In this document: positions 1 through 12,057 of the stretch, piece by piece
Position numbering within the stretch: the first letter of the stretch is position 1
Layout: each line of letters starts with the position of its first letter
Assembly: GCA_951640195.1 (NCBI GenBank)
Contig: OX621168.1
Coordinates: 806,001 to 870,000 of the forward strand
Origin: Porpolomopsis calyptriformis
Taxonomy: Eukaryota; Basidiomycota; Agaricomycetes; Agaricales; Hygrophoraceae
Length of the DNA stretch: 64,000 nt
Reading direction: 5' to 3'
The notes under the pieces: generated by a model
What the model saw: the letters and a program-made list of their open reading frames with translations, nothing else
What the model was told of the DNA's origin: nothing
The model's database searches: none
Translations under genes and position numbers: made by a program

Positions 1-599
1 CCCCCGATGTAGTAACAGCCAATAACTTGCTCCAACCACAAGCGGGCTTTCGCACCGCAGATGGTCGGAGACAGTCGTTCGGAGGCATCTCCTCGCGACC
101 CAACATCACCATCAGTCCGAATATGCCACAAATGTCGATCCCTCTCAGGTATGACGAAATGGGTCGATCATTTCCGCTCATGTACGGCGAATCTGGGTTT
201 CCAGGGGGACCATTGGGCTGGCCTGAACACGTGCAAGGGTACCCTCAGTCAAAGAGCCTTTCAGCCGCAACAAAGCGGAAGAGCCGGTTTGGGATCGCGT
301 CGTTGTTTGGGAAGAAGCAACCTTCTACCGAACGTTTGCGGGATGCTGGGGTCGCGAGGGCCCCTTTTCCTCAGGATCTCCGTTCCCTCCAGCCTTCAGA
401 TAATATGTCCTTCGGATCCTTTGGATCAGAGAATAGTATGGGTGGAAGCCTTGCGAACGCGACGTCGCGGCAGAGTACAATTGGGCCTCGCACGTCGGTG
501 GTGTCGCGCAGGGTTGTGGAAGAGCTTGTCGACCAGGATCCCGAGTTTATTGCGTACCGCTACCCGTCAAATGAACAACGTCTCGACTTTCGTCAATGA
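1..599 (+). CDS. C-terminal part of an unidentified protein (5' cut by window edge)
   Basis: The frame is open from position 3 to a TGA at 597-599 and enters from outside the window, so this is a 3' exon. The roughly 198 residues are Ser/Gly/Pro-rich and look disordered, with a basic patch (KRKSRFGIASLFGKK) around residues 85-100 and a more ordered tail, VVEELVDQDPEFIAYRYPS, just before the stop. The conserved-looking tail argues for a real C-terminus rather than a chance frame. I do not recognise the family. A regulatory tail of a fungal protein kinase is one guess, but nothing catalytic lies inside the window. Confidence 0.65.
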   Translation, partial: PDVVTANNLLQPQAGFRTADGRRQSFGGISSRPNITISPNMPQMSIPLRYDEMGRSFPLMYGESGFPGGPLGWPEHVQGYPQSKSLSAATKRKSRFGIASLFGKKQPSTERLRDAGVARAPFPQDLRSLQPSDNMSFGSFGSENSMGGSLANATSRQSTIGPRTSVVSRRVVEELVDQDPEFIAYRYPSNEQRLDFRQ

Positions 600-1209
600 T
601 CTCGCGGCAGCACTGATAACTCTTCCGAGCATATATATTCTGCCACACACTTGTGTCTTTTCTTCAATTCCTCTCAGCCACCTACGTCTTCCATCGTTGT
701 TTATCCACTATATTTATCTCTCGCCGTGGTCGTATTTTTCAGTGTATATATCACCCAAACCTGTCTTTTTTTCTGTTTTTTGATTGGTAGTCTTTCGTTT
801 TCTCGCTTCTTTCTGTACCTCTATTCTGCCATACTTATAATCGTGTTACACGCGTACGTCCTGTTTCGTACATTGCTTTCTCGAATCAAACAACACTGGG
901 AGAACGCATGGTTTTAAAATGCCCAATGGCTCGAGTGAGATGAAGCCAATTATTTTGGCACTCGTGTTGTGTCAAAAAGAACCATGTCGAGAGCTCAACT
1001 AGAAACAAATCTCCACAAGTTACATACATCAGCACCAGAGACATGTATTCTCTACCACATGGCTCGCCACAATGGAGATTAAACGGGGGGAAAAATGTCA
1101 CAAACCACTTGGGGAGGGAATAAATCTGGATCCGCTGGCTACTGCGTATCATGAGAGGCATTCGTGATGATGATCAAACAGTCTTCTCACATTTCGCATC
1201 ATACCTCAG
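600..1209. other. Intergenic stretch between two 3' ends
   Basis: No gene is seen. It holds the 3' flank of the plus-strand gene ending at 599 and the 3' flank of the first P450. Positions 640-850 are strongly T/C-rich on the plus strand, which creates a hydrophobic chance frame. From about 1160 the sequence matches the flank of the second P450 copy, so the tandem repeat begins just outside the coding region. Confidence 0.6.
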
Positions 1210-3306
1210 TCAGCGTCTTTTGAATACAAGCTTTCCCTTGATGTCAGGGACGACAAAACCCTGGAAGGACGTGGTTGGCCGACGTGTCGTAACGCCTCCT
1301 GGGAGCTCAAAGTCATAGTGGAGCAGGATGTAAGAGAGCATCAGTTTGATTTGCGCCTGTAAGGTAGGGATAAGGCACGGTCAGATAAACTCTTCATTTT
1401 TTTGAAGACGTACAGAAGCAAGAAACCGGCCAGCGCTGGGTGAAAGGGATATCAGTTTTTCTCTCGAATGTAAAATCATTTTTAGCATCACTCACCAGGC
1501 ATGCCTTCCAAGCCCAAATACCAAATACTTTTTGTTGGGTTCATTGTAAAAAATAATTATCAGCAGATATAGTGGCGATAGACGAAATTTGAAGGTAAAA
1601 GCTAGGAATGCTTCACATACATACATTCTTGTCTACTGTTGCAAATTTGTTGTTCTTCATGTCAGCACCATCCCCGTCGCGAAGATTTGAGAACCGGAAC
1701 GGGTCAAAGACTTCTGGGTTGGGATAAATCTCTGGATTCATATGCACGCGCTTCAAGTCTATGGCAACCAGATTTCCAAGGGGAATGAGGGTCCCATCGG
1801 GGAGAGTGCCATCTTGAATGGTTATACGGGGAAGGGCCACTATCGTATAAGCAGTTTAGTCAATTAATAACCAGTAACGAGCGGAGTACGGTTTTTTACT
1901 TGCATGTGGTCAGGCCGTGGAACCGGCCCACCTCCCTGAGGAGACTATCAAGTTTATGAAACATAGCGAGAGACTCCTTGTTCCATCCGCCCTCTTCAGC
2001 GATTGCATCCTGAACTTCCTCCCTAATCTCATCCCGCTGTTCTTGCGGAAGCACTGCCAATTCAAAAAGGGTGTGCGTTAAGAAAAGCGAACTAAATTTA
2101 TGAAGAGTCCGTTAGCGAGTGCAGAACTAATGGTGCGGGTTCGACAAACGTGGTGTGAATGCTCGCAAAGTTCATATGCATCAGAAGCATTGCTATGCCG
2201 GATGGGTCCGACAATTCAGCGGGAGGGGCGGCCCGCACGAAGAATTCAGCTAGTGTATGCTGGTGTCGTTGTACACGGTTGTCAATATGAAGATGAAGGT
2301 GAGACTAGCTACTTGCAAGTTTGTCCTCCGTGTCCTTCCGCGTTCGCAAATACCCCTCTACAACAGGAACTAGGAATTTCAGGGCGTCCTTTTTGCCACC
2401 AAGAAGTGAGGATAAAATGAAGTAAATGGAACTGGCCCATAATTAGCCGGAACACAAAAACCACCGGTGTCACTTACTTGCGAAGTCGCACGGGACACAT
2501 TTTGAGAATATGGGAGTATAAAACGACTCCTTCAGCGAATTGCACCATTGCGTGGACGTACTTGGGGTCACGACAGTGTGGTGAGCCCACCAAAACACGA
2601 TTGACGATACGGCTTGTCAAGTAGGTCATCTTCTCAAAGATGGGGATCGTGATAGAGTCTGACAAGGGAAGGGGATTGCAGTCAGAGACACTAATGTGGA
2701 TATTGGGTCCACACATACCTGAGCCGTCTGGAGGATTTAAAGTTTCCTCCATGGCCAGAGTTATCTCATCAAAAATATCAGGAATCCAAGAAGGAAGTGC
2801 ACGAGTCAGGTCGGTGCGAAGTACGGTTACATGGTATGCATCGCCGAAGTTGAGTTCACAGTTGCTCAACGTCTGGCGAAAGGTTAGAGTCTGTCAATCA
2901 AGTCACTAAGCAAACGTTGCTGAAGTTATAAGACAGTCAAGAGGACCTCATTTACGGCAGCAGGTTGGCTGAACTGCAATGGGTTTTTAAGCGCCAATTA
3001 ATAAGGGCATATCACCGAAAGGTATTGACGTACAACAGTGTCATTGCTATGTTGCAGAAGCTCAAGGTATTCGGGGCCAAGGACGGTTACGGGCCCATTG
3101 AAAGTGGGAATGATGAACGGTTGTCCGGAGAACTTTTCTCGGCCTTCAATAATCGGCCTCAAGCTGAATGTGAACCGCATGGCGGTCCAGACATAACCAA
3201 AGATGGTTGGTGGTCCAACGCGAGGTAAATTGGGACTTCTGTATGACTTGAACAACTGGATTGACCAGGACAGGAGAAAAAGAAGGATTGCTATCTGGAC
3301 GAGCAT
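1210..3306 (-). CDS. Cytochrome P450 monooxygenase, tandem copy A
   Basis: Heme-thiolate monooxygenase, expected to be ER-anchored and NADPH-P450 reductase dependent; substrate unknown. The start at 3304-3306 opens on a membrane anchor (MLVQIAILLFLLSW) followed by a proline-rich hinge (PNLPRVGPP). The I-helix lies near 2150-2180 (FASIHTT, the family's A/G-x-x-T-T site). The K-helix region lies near 1940-2000 and the meander (NPEVFDPFRF) near 1710. The heme loop FGLGRHACAGRFLA is split by an intron inside the cysteine codon near 1505. The last exon ends KGKLVFKRR before TGA at 1210-1212. At least eight short introns are needed, and one donor near 2948 (GTCCTC) is weak. I see no frame break. 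The type resembles the Agaricomycete CYP512/CYP5150-like groups, but that subfamily label is a guess. Confidence 0.88.
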
Positions 3307-3643
3307 GATAAGGTTGTAAAGATTACGTCCCAGTGAAAAGTCGTTCTGGCAGTAAATGGCCGCGGAGCCATCGTCGATGTGATCGGTTACGGAGTGCCAT
3401 CCCTCCGCGTTTAGAACGTCTAATCACAGATTTGATGAGTAAGCATTGAGCCCGAAATGCCCTGTCAAGATACATAGATACACCACATGTCCTCTGTATA
3501 CATAGCTCAGCACAATGGAGATCGAGCAAGGAAAACAAACACCATAGAAACGTCTTTGACCCATGTCTCATACTACACAAACCACGACAGTAATTCGTGA
3601 TTATGATCAAACAACCGTCTCACATTTCGTATCACGCCTCCGT

Positions 3644-5763
3644 CAGCGCCTTTTGAATACAAGCTTCGCCTTGAGATCAGGGAAGACTATGCTCTCGAAG
3701 GACATGTTTGGCGGGCGTGTCGTAACGCCTCCTGGGAACGCAAAGTCATAGTGGAGCAGGATGTAAGCGAGCATCAGTTTGAGTTGCATCTGTAAGGGGT
3801 AAGGCACGGTCAGATGGACTCTTCATTTTTGAAGACGTACGGAGGCAAGAAACCGGCCAGCGCTGGGTAAAAAGGATATCAGTTGTTTCTCGCATCTCAA
3901 ATCATTTTTAGCATCACTCACCAGGTATGTCTTCCGAGCCCAAATGCCAAATACTTTTTGTTCGGTCCATTGCAAAAAATAATTATCAGTTGCAAAATAG
4001 ATGTAGACGAAACTTAAGGATACAAGGGTGCTTGACATACATTCTTGTCGATTGTCGTATATTTGTTCCTCGTGTCAGCACCATCCCCGTCGCGAAGTTT
4101 TGAGAACCGGAACGGGTCAAAGACTTCTGGGTTGGGATAAATCTCTGGATTCATATGCACGCGCTTCAGATCTATGGCGACGAGATATCCAAGGGGAATG
4201 AGGGTCCCATCGGGGAGAGTCCCGTCCTGGATAGTCATACGACCCACGCCCACTATAATATAGGTGGTTCAGTCAAGGGTGTTCACCAACTGATAACCAA
4301 TGGCGAGTAGAACATGATTGATTGCTTACGTGATGACAGGCCATGGACCCGGCCCACCTCCCTGAGGAGACTATCAAGTTTATGAAACATAGCGAGAGAC
4401 TCCTTGTTCCATCCGCCCTCTTCAGCGATTGCATCCCGAACTTCCTCCCTAATCTCATCCCGCTGTTCTTGCGGAAGCGCTGCCAATTCAAAGAGGGCGT
4501 GCGTCATCTGAAGCGAACTAAATTTATGAAGAATGGGTTAGCAAGCGCAGAACCAATGATTCGGTTTCGACAAACGTGGTGTGAATGCCCGCAAAGTTCA
4601 TATGCATCAGACGTATTGCTATGCTGGACGGGTCCGATAATTCTTTGGGAGGGGCGGCCCGCACAAAGAATTCAGCTAGTGTGGGCTGGTGTTGTTGCAC
4701 ACCGTTGTCAACATGAAGATGCAGAGTTCGGAGTGCGGGATTAGCTACTTGCAAGTTTGTCCTGCATGTCCTTCCGCGTTCGCAAATACTCCTCTACAAA
4801 AGGAACTAAAAATTTCAGGGCGTCTTTCTTGCCACCAAGAATTGAGGACAAAATGAAGTAAACGGAACTAGACCATCATAATTAGCTGGAGCATAAAAAC
4901 CGTCCCACGACAATTAGGTGTGAGGATTCACTTACTTGCGAAGTCGCACGGGACACAATTTGAGAATACGGGAGTATAAACCGACCCCTTCAGCGAATTG
5001 CACCATTGCGTGGACGTACTTGGGGTCACGACAATGTGGTGAGCCCACCAAAACACGATTGACGATACGGCCTATCATGTGGGTCATCGAATCAAAGACG
5101 GGGATCGTGATAGAGTCTGACAAGGGAAGGGGATTGCAATCAGAGACACTAATGTGGATATTGGTCCACACATACCTGAGCCGTCTGGAGGATTTAAAGT
5201 TTCCTCCATGGTCAGAGTTATCTCATCAAAAATATCAGGAATCCAAGAAGGAAGTGCACGAGTCAGGTCGGTGCGAAGCACGGTTACATGGTATGCATCT
5301 CCGAAGTTGAGTTCACAGTTGCTCAACGTCTGGCGAAAGGTTAGAGTCTGTCAACCAAGTCACTAAGCAAACGTTGCTGAAGTTATAAGACAGTCAAGAG
5401 GACCTCATTTACGGCAGCAGGTTGGCTGAACTGCAATGGGTTTTTGAGCGCCAATTAATAAAAGCATGACATCATCGATAGGTCTTAACATACAACGGCG
5501 TCATTGCTGTGTTGCAGAAGCTCGAGGTTTTCAGGGCCAAGGATGATCGTGGACCCACTGAGAGTGGGAATGATGAACGGGCGCCCGGCAAACTTTTCTC
5601 GGCCTTCCGCAATCACTTTCGGGTTAAATGCGAACCGCACGGCGGTCCAGACATACCCAAAGATGGTTGGTGGTCCAACGCGAGGTAAATTGAGCCTTCC
5701 TGAATTGAACCACTGGATTGACCAGGCCAGGAGCAAAAGAAGGAATGCTATCTCGACGAGCAT
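3644..5763 (-). CDS. Cytochrome P450 monooxygenase, tandem copy B
   Basis: Close paralogue of the P450 at 1210-3306. The chosen ATG at 5761-5763 gives MLVEIAFLLLLLAWSIQ, which aligns with the anchor of copy A; the reading frame extends upstream without an ATG. The I-helix near 4570-4600 reads NFAGIHTT, with the usual acid-alcohol neighbourhood. The heme loop FGLGRHTC is split by an intron near 3925 as in copy A, with Thr for Ala before the cysteine. The gene ends VFKRR and TGA at 3644-3646. It appears intact after splicing. Differences from copy A are scattered substitutions, including in the first exon and the B/C region, which could alter substrate preference. The copies share orientation and have about 340 bp between the stop of B and the start of A. 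Confidence 0.88.
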
Positions 5764-5990
5764 GGGGTCGCTAGGATGACGTAACAAGAGTTCTCATCGC
5801 ACCCGGGTTCACTCCCACCTGAACTAGACGATTTGAATCAATGAATTATGGCCATGGCCGTCTCCGTCCCGAGTCGTTTCCGGTGCTCGACAAGTGATCG
5901 TTCTGTGCAATGTAGCCCATGAGTGGAACCGAAGGAATGACTATACAAAAGAATCGTTTTGACACGACAGATATCGCCATACCATAGGCA

Positions 5991-6191
5991 TCAGCTCTGG
6001 GACATTCGGACAATCTGCACGCAAGTCCATAATGCAGCAGCCTGCAGGCGAATATCATTTGCATCTACGAGGCTGTGATCGATTGATAAACGAGGGGACG
6101 GGAGTTCACTCACAGACTGAAAGACCGCGGACTCGGCCGGCTGTACCTTCTTCGACAGGTGGTGGAGTCTCTGGAGCTTTGAACGGGTCAT
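5991..6191 (-). CDS. Tiny two-exon hypothetical protein divergent from MND1
   Basis: An ATG at 6189-6191 opens a basic 26-residue stretch (MTRSKLQRLHHLSKKVQPAE...). It runs into a good donor (GTGAGT), and an acceptor CCTGCAG near 6040 leads into a short hydrophobic exon (AAALWTCVQIVRMSQS), then TGA at 5991-5993. The result is 42 residues with a basic N-terminus and one short hydrophobic segment. This resembles the layout of small mitochondrial outer-membrane or TOM accessory proteins, but I cannot name it. It lies divergent from MND1, with 60 bp between starts containing a CACGTG box. It could also be a chance ORF in a 5' leader. Confidence 0.35.
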   Translation of the reverse strand: MTRSKLQRLHHLSKKVQPAESAVFQSVSELPSPRLSIDHSLVDANDIRLQAAALWTCVQIVRMSQS

Positions 6192-6251
6192 TGTCACAAC
6201 CCAAGGCAGGCACGACAGCGTACTATCACGTGCATCCAATCCCCTCTTGAA

Positions 6252-7326
6252 ATGGTGCCGTGCTAGGGGTAGTGTTTCGCGAGTGCCAAGCTAACTCATG
6301 TTCATAGGCACCCCGTGGTCTCTCCGTTGAAGAAAAACGCGTAAAACTGATCGAGATTTTTCATGAAACCGTGCTTGACATCATCCTTACACTCACTTCG
6401 CGACTGATAACACATCCATATCCCTCCAGAAGGACTTCTATCAAGTGATACCATTTCTTCAAGTTCCTTTCACTCAACTGACCGTGTTAATCTGCAGTTG
6501 AAAGAATTAGAGAAGCTTGGGCCGAAACTGAAAGGGATAGGTATGTCTTCTCCTGGTCATCCCTCCTTCTGACCCATCCGTATCCTCGTCTAGTATCTCA
6601 ATCCGTGAAAGAAGTCCTTCAATCTCTCGTGGATGATGGACTAGTCCAAATGGAAAAAATAGGCGCTTCGAATTGTAAGTCGTCAACGCGTTCAACCCAT
6701 GTTCAGCTCCACATCCCCACCTCGACCTTGACTTTTCCAGTCTTTTGGAGTTTCCCGTCGCAACAAGGAGCATTGGTTGATTTTACTCACCCCGCAACTT
6801 AAATCACTTATAGAAGAGCAACCATCCAGATGCAGCGTCGACTGGACACCGCTAACGGAGCCAAAGCCGGCCTCGAGAAGCAGATGGCAGAACTTGTGGC
6901 CAGCATTGAAGTAGAAAAAGCATCCAGACCCGAGACAGTAAGTAGGCTTCTCCCTTTTACGATTGACAACATACCAACGAAAGCCGTCCTGGCCTTGACA
7001 GCAAGATCGGATAGCTGCATTGGAAAATTTAACCAACGCAAAGAAGGAGTTGGAGATGCTCGAGAAAGAGCTGAGCGACTACGGCGCGTGCGATCCCGCT
7101 AAGATTGAAGGCAAGAAAAGGGGTGTAACCCTCGCAAAGGAGGCTGCCCTTCGTTGGACAGGTGGGTACCTTGCGAAACGTGTTTGATGTGGTTTCATTC
7201 ATCCCCTACGGTCGAACAGACAACTATTCGATGTTACTGTCTCACTTTACCAGGCAAAACGGGTTCGATCCGGCCGAAGTTCGCAAGTTCCTTGGTATAA
7301 GCGATGATTATGAAGACATTTGCTGA
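6252..7326 (+). CDS. MND1: Meiotic nuclear division protein 1 (Mnd1)
   Basis: Partner of Hop2 in the nuclear heterodimer that helps Dmc1/Rad51 strand invasion during meiotic recombination. Spliced sequence shows the family hallmark GLSVEEKRVKLIEIFHET, then LKELEKLGPKLKGI, then SVKEVLQSLVDDGLVQMEKI and a FWSFPSQQ segment, which form the N-terminal winged helix. A coiled coil follows (QRRLDTANGAKAGLEKQMAEL onward). The C-terminal tail ends RKFLGISDDYEDIC. About eight short introns are needed. The best model has a first coding exon that is only the ATG (6252-6254), spliced in phase 0 to APRGLSVEE at about 6308. Length near 200 residues fits the family. CACGTG at 6227-6232 lies just upstream. Confidence 0.92.
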
Positions 7327-8026
7327 TTCTTTTGCCATCCATTACATTCATGAGTTTCCTTGTGAGGTTTTAGGTGAGCAATCTTCGAAAAAATTTTGAT
7401 CATGAGACCGTAGTCGAATTGAATATTAATCATGATGACGCCGAGAGCAGATGTACACATTTCAAACCAAATTGACCGGTTATTAAATCGGCACCATGGT
7501 ACAAATTTTAAAAACCTGTGAAGGAACGGGCTTGTCGGCGACAATTATGGCTGGAAGACCGAAGACCGAAGGATTCGACCGTTTGTGTTGCTCTAATAGT
7601 GTTACAAAAAAATCCTATGTACATCCTTTGGCATCTGTCAAACACCGGTTGTCCTTCAAATTCAAAAAAAAAAAAAAGGAGAAAACCACGAATAACAGTT
7701 AGATAAGCGAGAAAAAGTGTATCCAAAAAGCCGCGAAACAAGTACCATTCTATCCCTCTTCAGGCCAGGAGAGAGCCGAAGGCTTGTTTATACTAGTATC
7801 AGGGTAAAGGAAAGGAGTGAGAGAAGGGAAGAGAGTCATTGTGGACATGCCAGTAGTACACAGGGATGGATACCACAAAAAAAAAACGTGCGTGAAGGAG
7901 ACATGAGAATGATGGCCATAACGTGTTTGATAGGGGAGAGACGAGTGTGGCAGAAGTCGTAGTGGGATGCAGAAAGTGTGGAGGAAGTGAGGGCCGAAAA
8001 ATCAAAACAGAGGATGACGGGTCATG
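7327..8026. other. Convergent 3' intergenic region
   Basis: This region separates the 3' ends of MND1 (plus) and CDC24 (minus). No supported gene is seen. Features are an A-rich run near 7665-7678 and a second A-run near 7878-7887, both simple sequence. The frames crossing it are short and carry no recognisable motif. Confidence 0.6.
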
Positions 8027-11000
8027 TCATGTCACAAATAATGTAACTTGACCACCAGGACGATAATGCTCAAACGCCATTTGTACATCCTCCGTTGACC
8101 CTAGCGAAACCATATCTCCGTCTTCATCCTTGTACTTGACACGTAGCGGCCCATCGTCACGTCGAGGCCCACAGAGGCGTATTTTCCGGCCAACTTTCTG
8201 GACAAGGTCGTCGTATTCGGTGGACCGGGGTACTTGGATTACGAAAATGTCTTCATGGAAATGTACCTTGACTTTCACAGGCGGTGCAAAGGGCATCGTT
8301 GATTGTACCGAATTGTCGTACGGCTGTGTGCGTGTTGGCCGGATTCCGCCGAGTGATGATTCGCTAGAACCGAAAGGGGTAATCGGCGAGGAGCTATTAG
8401 GGGAGTAATCAGAGCTGTCGCCGGTTGACTGACTCGAACCACTGCCCCGTTTGTTGGTTCTTGGGACGGCGTTGGTGCGGTGGATCCAGGGTGTAGTGTT
8501 TGGAAGGGGTGGAGCTGTTGTCTGAGGAGCTACGTACGCACTTGGCGTGCTGACACTGCGGGACCGGTTTGGCGTTGGCAGGCCGTTGGGCGCAGGGGTT
8601 TTGCTTCGTGGATCTGTGCCATTCTCATATGTCGTCTTGAGCTTTGTTGAACTCGCTTGATTGCGTACTGCGGGTCGACTCGTACGTTGACCCTGGCTGA
8701 AGCTGGTGTCGGAGGTATAGTTGGGGGTACTAATCGAATGAGGGGTTGTCGGCCGAACGGCCGAACTCGATAGATTGCTCGGTGTTGGAGGGGGTGGCAG
8801 CCCATTACTTCTCCACTGCGCCATGATATGGCCGCCGGAATCCTCGGTCCTGGCCCGGGGTCGATCATAACCAGGGATGGATTCGTGTTCGGCGGGCATG
8901 CTCTGTGACGTGCCTCTCCGACTGGCGACAGGAGTTCCCCTGCCTGACGAAGCATACGTGCTGCTACTTGCAGTGGGGTAATCGTCAAATTCGTCGTCAT
9001 CAGGATCAAATCCTCCATAAGCTGGGTACCCGGATGGACCTTGACCGGACATGCCGTTCAGAATTGAAGATACAACGTGCTCCTCACTGCTAGAGGGACT
9101 GGACCGGTGATAACCATTGAGATAAACGGCCTCAGCAGTAGTAGACCACGTTCTGTCGAAAGAAGGTTGGCGTAGGGCAGCGGGGTTTGTGCTATTTTGT
9201 GCCATCGGCCTCGTTATGCTGCGTTCGGTAAGCCTACGTGACGCTACTTCCTTGATGAGGCGAGTAATTTGCGTTTCCCATTGTTTCATCTGCTCTTCCG
9301 TCCGGCAGCGAAGAGTAAAAAATTCCAAGTCATCATCTCCTCTCCACCAGACCGCGAGTGCATAAGGACTAGGCGATGTTGATGATGACGCTGCCAACAC
9401 GGTTAGATGAACTACGATATGAATGGAGAATATCATGCGCACCAATGGACGATCTTGGTGAGGCGGGGACCGCCTGGGTTACATTATTCAAGAAGATACG
9501 TCCTTTCAACAAAAGAGGGGTGGTTTTCTTCCTAGATGGGCCAGACCCTCCTAGCAAAGTACCGGTGCTTGGAGCTGCCTGCTTCTTGAGGATAGAGTTG
9601 CTCTTGCCTACTCGTTTACTGCCAGGAGGGGGTAGTAGGGCCTCTTTACAGCAAAGTATGATCTTCTCGAAGAGGAAAACATGGTATTCACGATCGACCT
9701 CGGATTTAGTCACCACGAACACGTCATCGAGTAATAGTTCGCCAAAGTTAGATAAATGGTGGCCTTTCCAATCTTCGATGCGATTTGACAAGCCTTTTAC
9801 AGTAGCATCATTCTCGGCACGGCGTTGCGCTTCATTGATCTTGTCTGTTATTCGTTTTGCTGCGGAGGACCCTGACTTGAGTTCTTCGAAGTGTGGATAA
9901 TCGCTGGGCGAAGAGGCCTTGATGAGGGACTAGAGCATCGGTGTGATTGATCAACATAAAACAGGAGAAAATTTATAAGTCCCTTACATCAAGCAGGAGT
10001 GGATATTTGCATATTCGCTGAACTGGTTTGATAAGGAAAGCAGGTAATTCCGATTTAGCATTGATCAGGTGGCTAAAGCTCTGTTGATGGATATTTGTTC
10101 AACTGGGCCAGATTAGGAACCGAAAATTGCGCACCATAAGAGACTGCTCATGAGTCAACATAAGATCCGCCGCATTAGTGTAATTAGCACAGTACGGCTC
10201 ATAAACAACAAATTCCTCTTCCTGTTCGTCGAATGGTTGGAATGGAGATGTAACAATGATGGAAAGACAACGGGAAGTCCAAATTCAGTAAAGTTAAATG
10301 AGACTGAAGAAATACAATAGCTCACGTTTTCGATAAAATGAAGGCCCCAGCGTTGTTCCGGCCAAGGAAGCTCGGCGGTGCTCTCCAAACGAATAAGAAA
10401 TTTACGTTGAAAGTTGAGCAATTTGTTAAGGTTCGGGAAAAGATAATGGATGGTATCCTGATTCACGCTGTTGCTTTGGGATAGAGCATTTGCATATTTC
10501 TGCGGCGGAACGTGAGTTTGAGGGAAAGAAGTAAAAGAAAAACGGACCTGCATGACTTCCAAGTCTTGGACATATTTCCGCTCGGTCTCGACTAGTTCCC
10601 GAACGATGTTATTACGTGCACTCTCTTTTGCATTTGCGGGGGTTAATGTTGTGGGGCCATCCGAGGCCAGTGAATCCGAAGATTGGGAGAGAGTATAGGA
10701 GACGGGAGAGGGTGGAGTTGCTTCAAATGTAGTTTCTGGAAGTTGATCAACGATGGTGGTGACGGTGTTGATAACCTTTGGACAAGGCATGAGGGGTGTT
10801 CGAGCATGGTTAGCTAGTAGGGAAGGCGAACCTTGACAAGCCCATCGGTTGAATTGCGGTCCCACAAGTCGGTTACGATGATGGGCTCGCATTGGTCGAT
10901 CTGCCGTATTTGCATAGCAAAGAGGGCGATGGCACGCTTCTTTGCACGCTCATCAGATGCGTCAAATTCGTCCGGATTGGTGTCGATAGTGGTAATTTTG

Positions 11001-11287
11001 TTCACAGTCTCGAGAAGATTAAATATAAAGCAGAGGGGGATTCCGAGCGAGAATAGGTCCCATAGTTGGGTGACAGGGTCGGTAGATTGTCGTGAGTCCG
11101 AGTACGAAGCGAGGGCAAAGAAGGGGGCGAAACCGTGGATACGAAGAAGACGAGAGCGTAAAGAGGAGCATTGCTGGTAGAGAGAGGTAGACTGGGAGGC
11201 AGCCTTGTTTAGGAGAGTGCTTTGGGAGTCGATTTGGAAAGCAGCGCCGGATACTATTGATTTTTTGCGACCTGCGGCTGTAGACAT
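8027..11287 (-). CDS. CDC24: Cdc24-type guanine nucleotide exchange factor for Cdc42
   Basis: Rho-family GEF that activates Cdc42 at sites of polarised growth, hyphal tips and mating projections. Domain order follows fungal Cdc24. An N-terminal CDC24 calponin-like region covers about 10840-11287 (start MSTAAGRKKSIVSG; includes TQLWDLFSLGIPLC). The Dbl-homology domain starts in the exon near 10550-10620 (NNIVRELVETERKYVQDLEVMQ) and runs to about 9800. The PH domain covers about 9250-9800 (FLFEKIILCCKEA, LKGRIFLNNVT). A long Ser/Pro/Thr-rich linker follows. The C-terminal PB1 domain spans about 8030-8280 (VKVHFHEDIFVIQVPRS ... GGQVTLFVT), the scaffold-binding module for Bem1. Stop TGA at 8027-8029. 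No SH3 domain is seen, as expected. The linker before PB1 is about 300 residues. Confidence 0.95.
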
Positions 11288-12057
11288 GGCAGGGGAATAA
11301 GTCTATGAGAATTAGGGAAGGAGAGGGAAGGGAGTGATTGGGGACGGCAAGCTATCTGTGGTCGTAAGGAAAAGAGGTATTACAACCTTGATGGGAAATA
11401 ATAGAATTTGAACTCCGATTGAGGTTTTGAGATGACAAATAATCATCAATAATAACATCGCAGAAACGCTCGTGGCGGTCTGACAAACGCTCCGAGTCGA
11501 GAACTGCCTTTACGCCACGAGAGACGGGACAGCCTGGCAACGACAGGGCGGCACCAAGGCGATTGCAACCCGCCGAGCCCTTTTTATGTGTGCCTAATCC
11601 TCGCTATTTGTCCAAAGAATTTCGCCTCGATAATACCCGTCAGGAACGCCCTCACTTATCATATGAGAATGCAGCGAGATGACTGACCAACTGAGTTTGA
11701 GTCTATGCCCGGATTGGGTCATCACGGACGATCATCGGTCAATTTCTGCGGCATCGCAATCGCATCTGTGATTCGTGCTCGGCAACAGTCCACCGGGAAG
11801 GGTTTGACAAGTGGCCTATTCCGTAACCCCTCGTTTTGGGTATCTTGCAAGATGGCAACAACCAACATCCCATGTCATTGACTGCACCTCCATCCCCGAT
11901 CACCATCATAGCAACCATGATGGTGATGCCTCGAAAACACGCACAATGCGAGTGAATAATCGCGGAGTTCATTTATTCGTACTCCGAATGGCATCTTCCG
12001 AATTCTGGAACCTTATCCGAGGACTCCAACCACCATATCCCATCCGCACCAAGACCC
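11288..12057. promoter_or_regulatory. Divergent intergenic region, CDC24 and RAP1
   Basis: About 770 bp separate the divergent start codons of CDC24 (11287, minus) and the RAP1-like gene (12058, plus). It presumably carries both promoters and 5' leaders. No TATA box or known operator can be claimed with confidence, and no gene was recognised inside it. Confidence 0.5.

Larger units (their letters stand above)
1165..5765. repeat. Tandem duplication of a 2.4 kb P450 gene unit
   Basis: Two direct copies lie head to tail, about 1165-3310 and 3590-5765. Stop codons are offset by 2434 bp and start codons by 2457 bp. Exons, introns and part of the 3' flank align closely throughout: for example the exon around 2480-2870 recurs at 4935-5325 with few changes. 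Similarity in introns as well as exons points to a recent segmental duplication. Confidence 0.9.

Noticed and set aside
651..917. Hydrophobic 88-residue plus-strand frame
   Set aside because: It comes from a T/C-rich tract after the stop at 599, begins without a convincing start and has no family pattern.
1210..5763. P450 copies being pseudogenes because their frames are fragmented
   Set aside because: Each fragment boundary coincides with usable GT-AG signals. Joined exons restore I-helix, K-helix and heme motifs without stops in both copies.
7260..7272. GGTTCGATCC-like tRNA B box
   Set aside because: It lies in the MND1 coding exon for NGFDP and no A box or cloverleaf is found around it.
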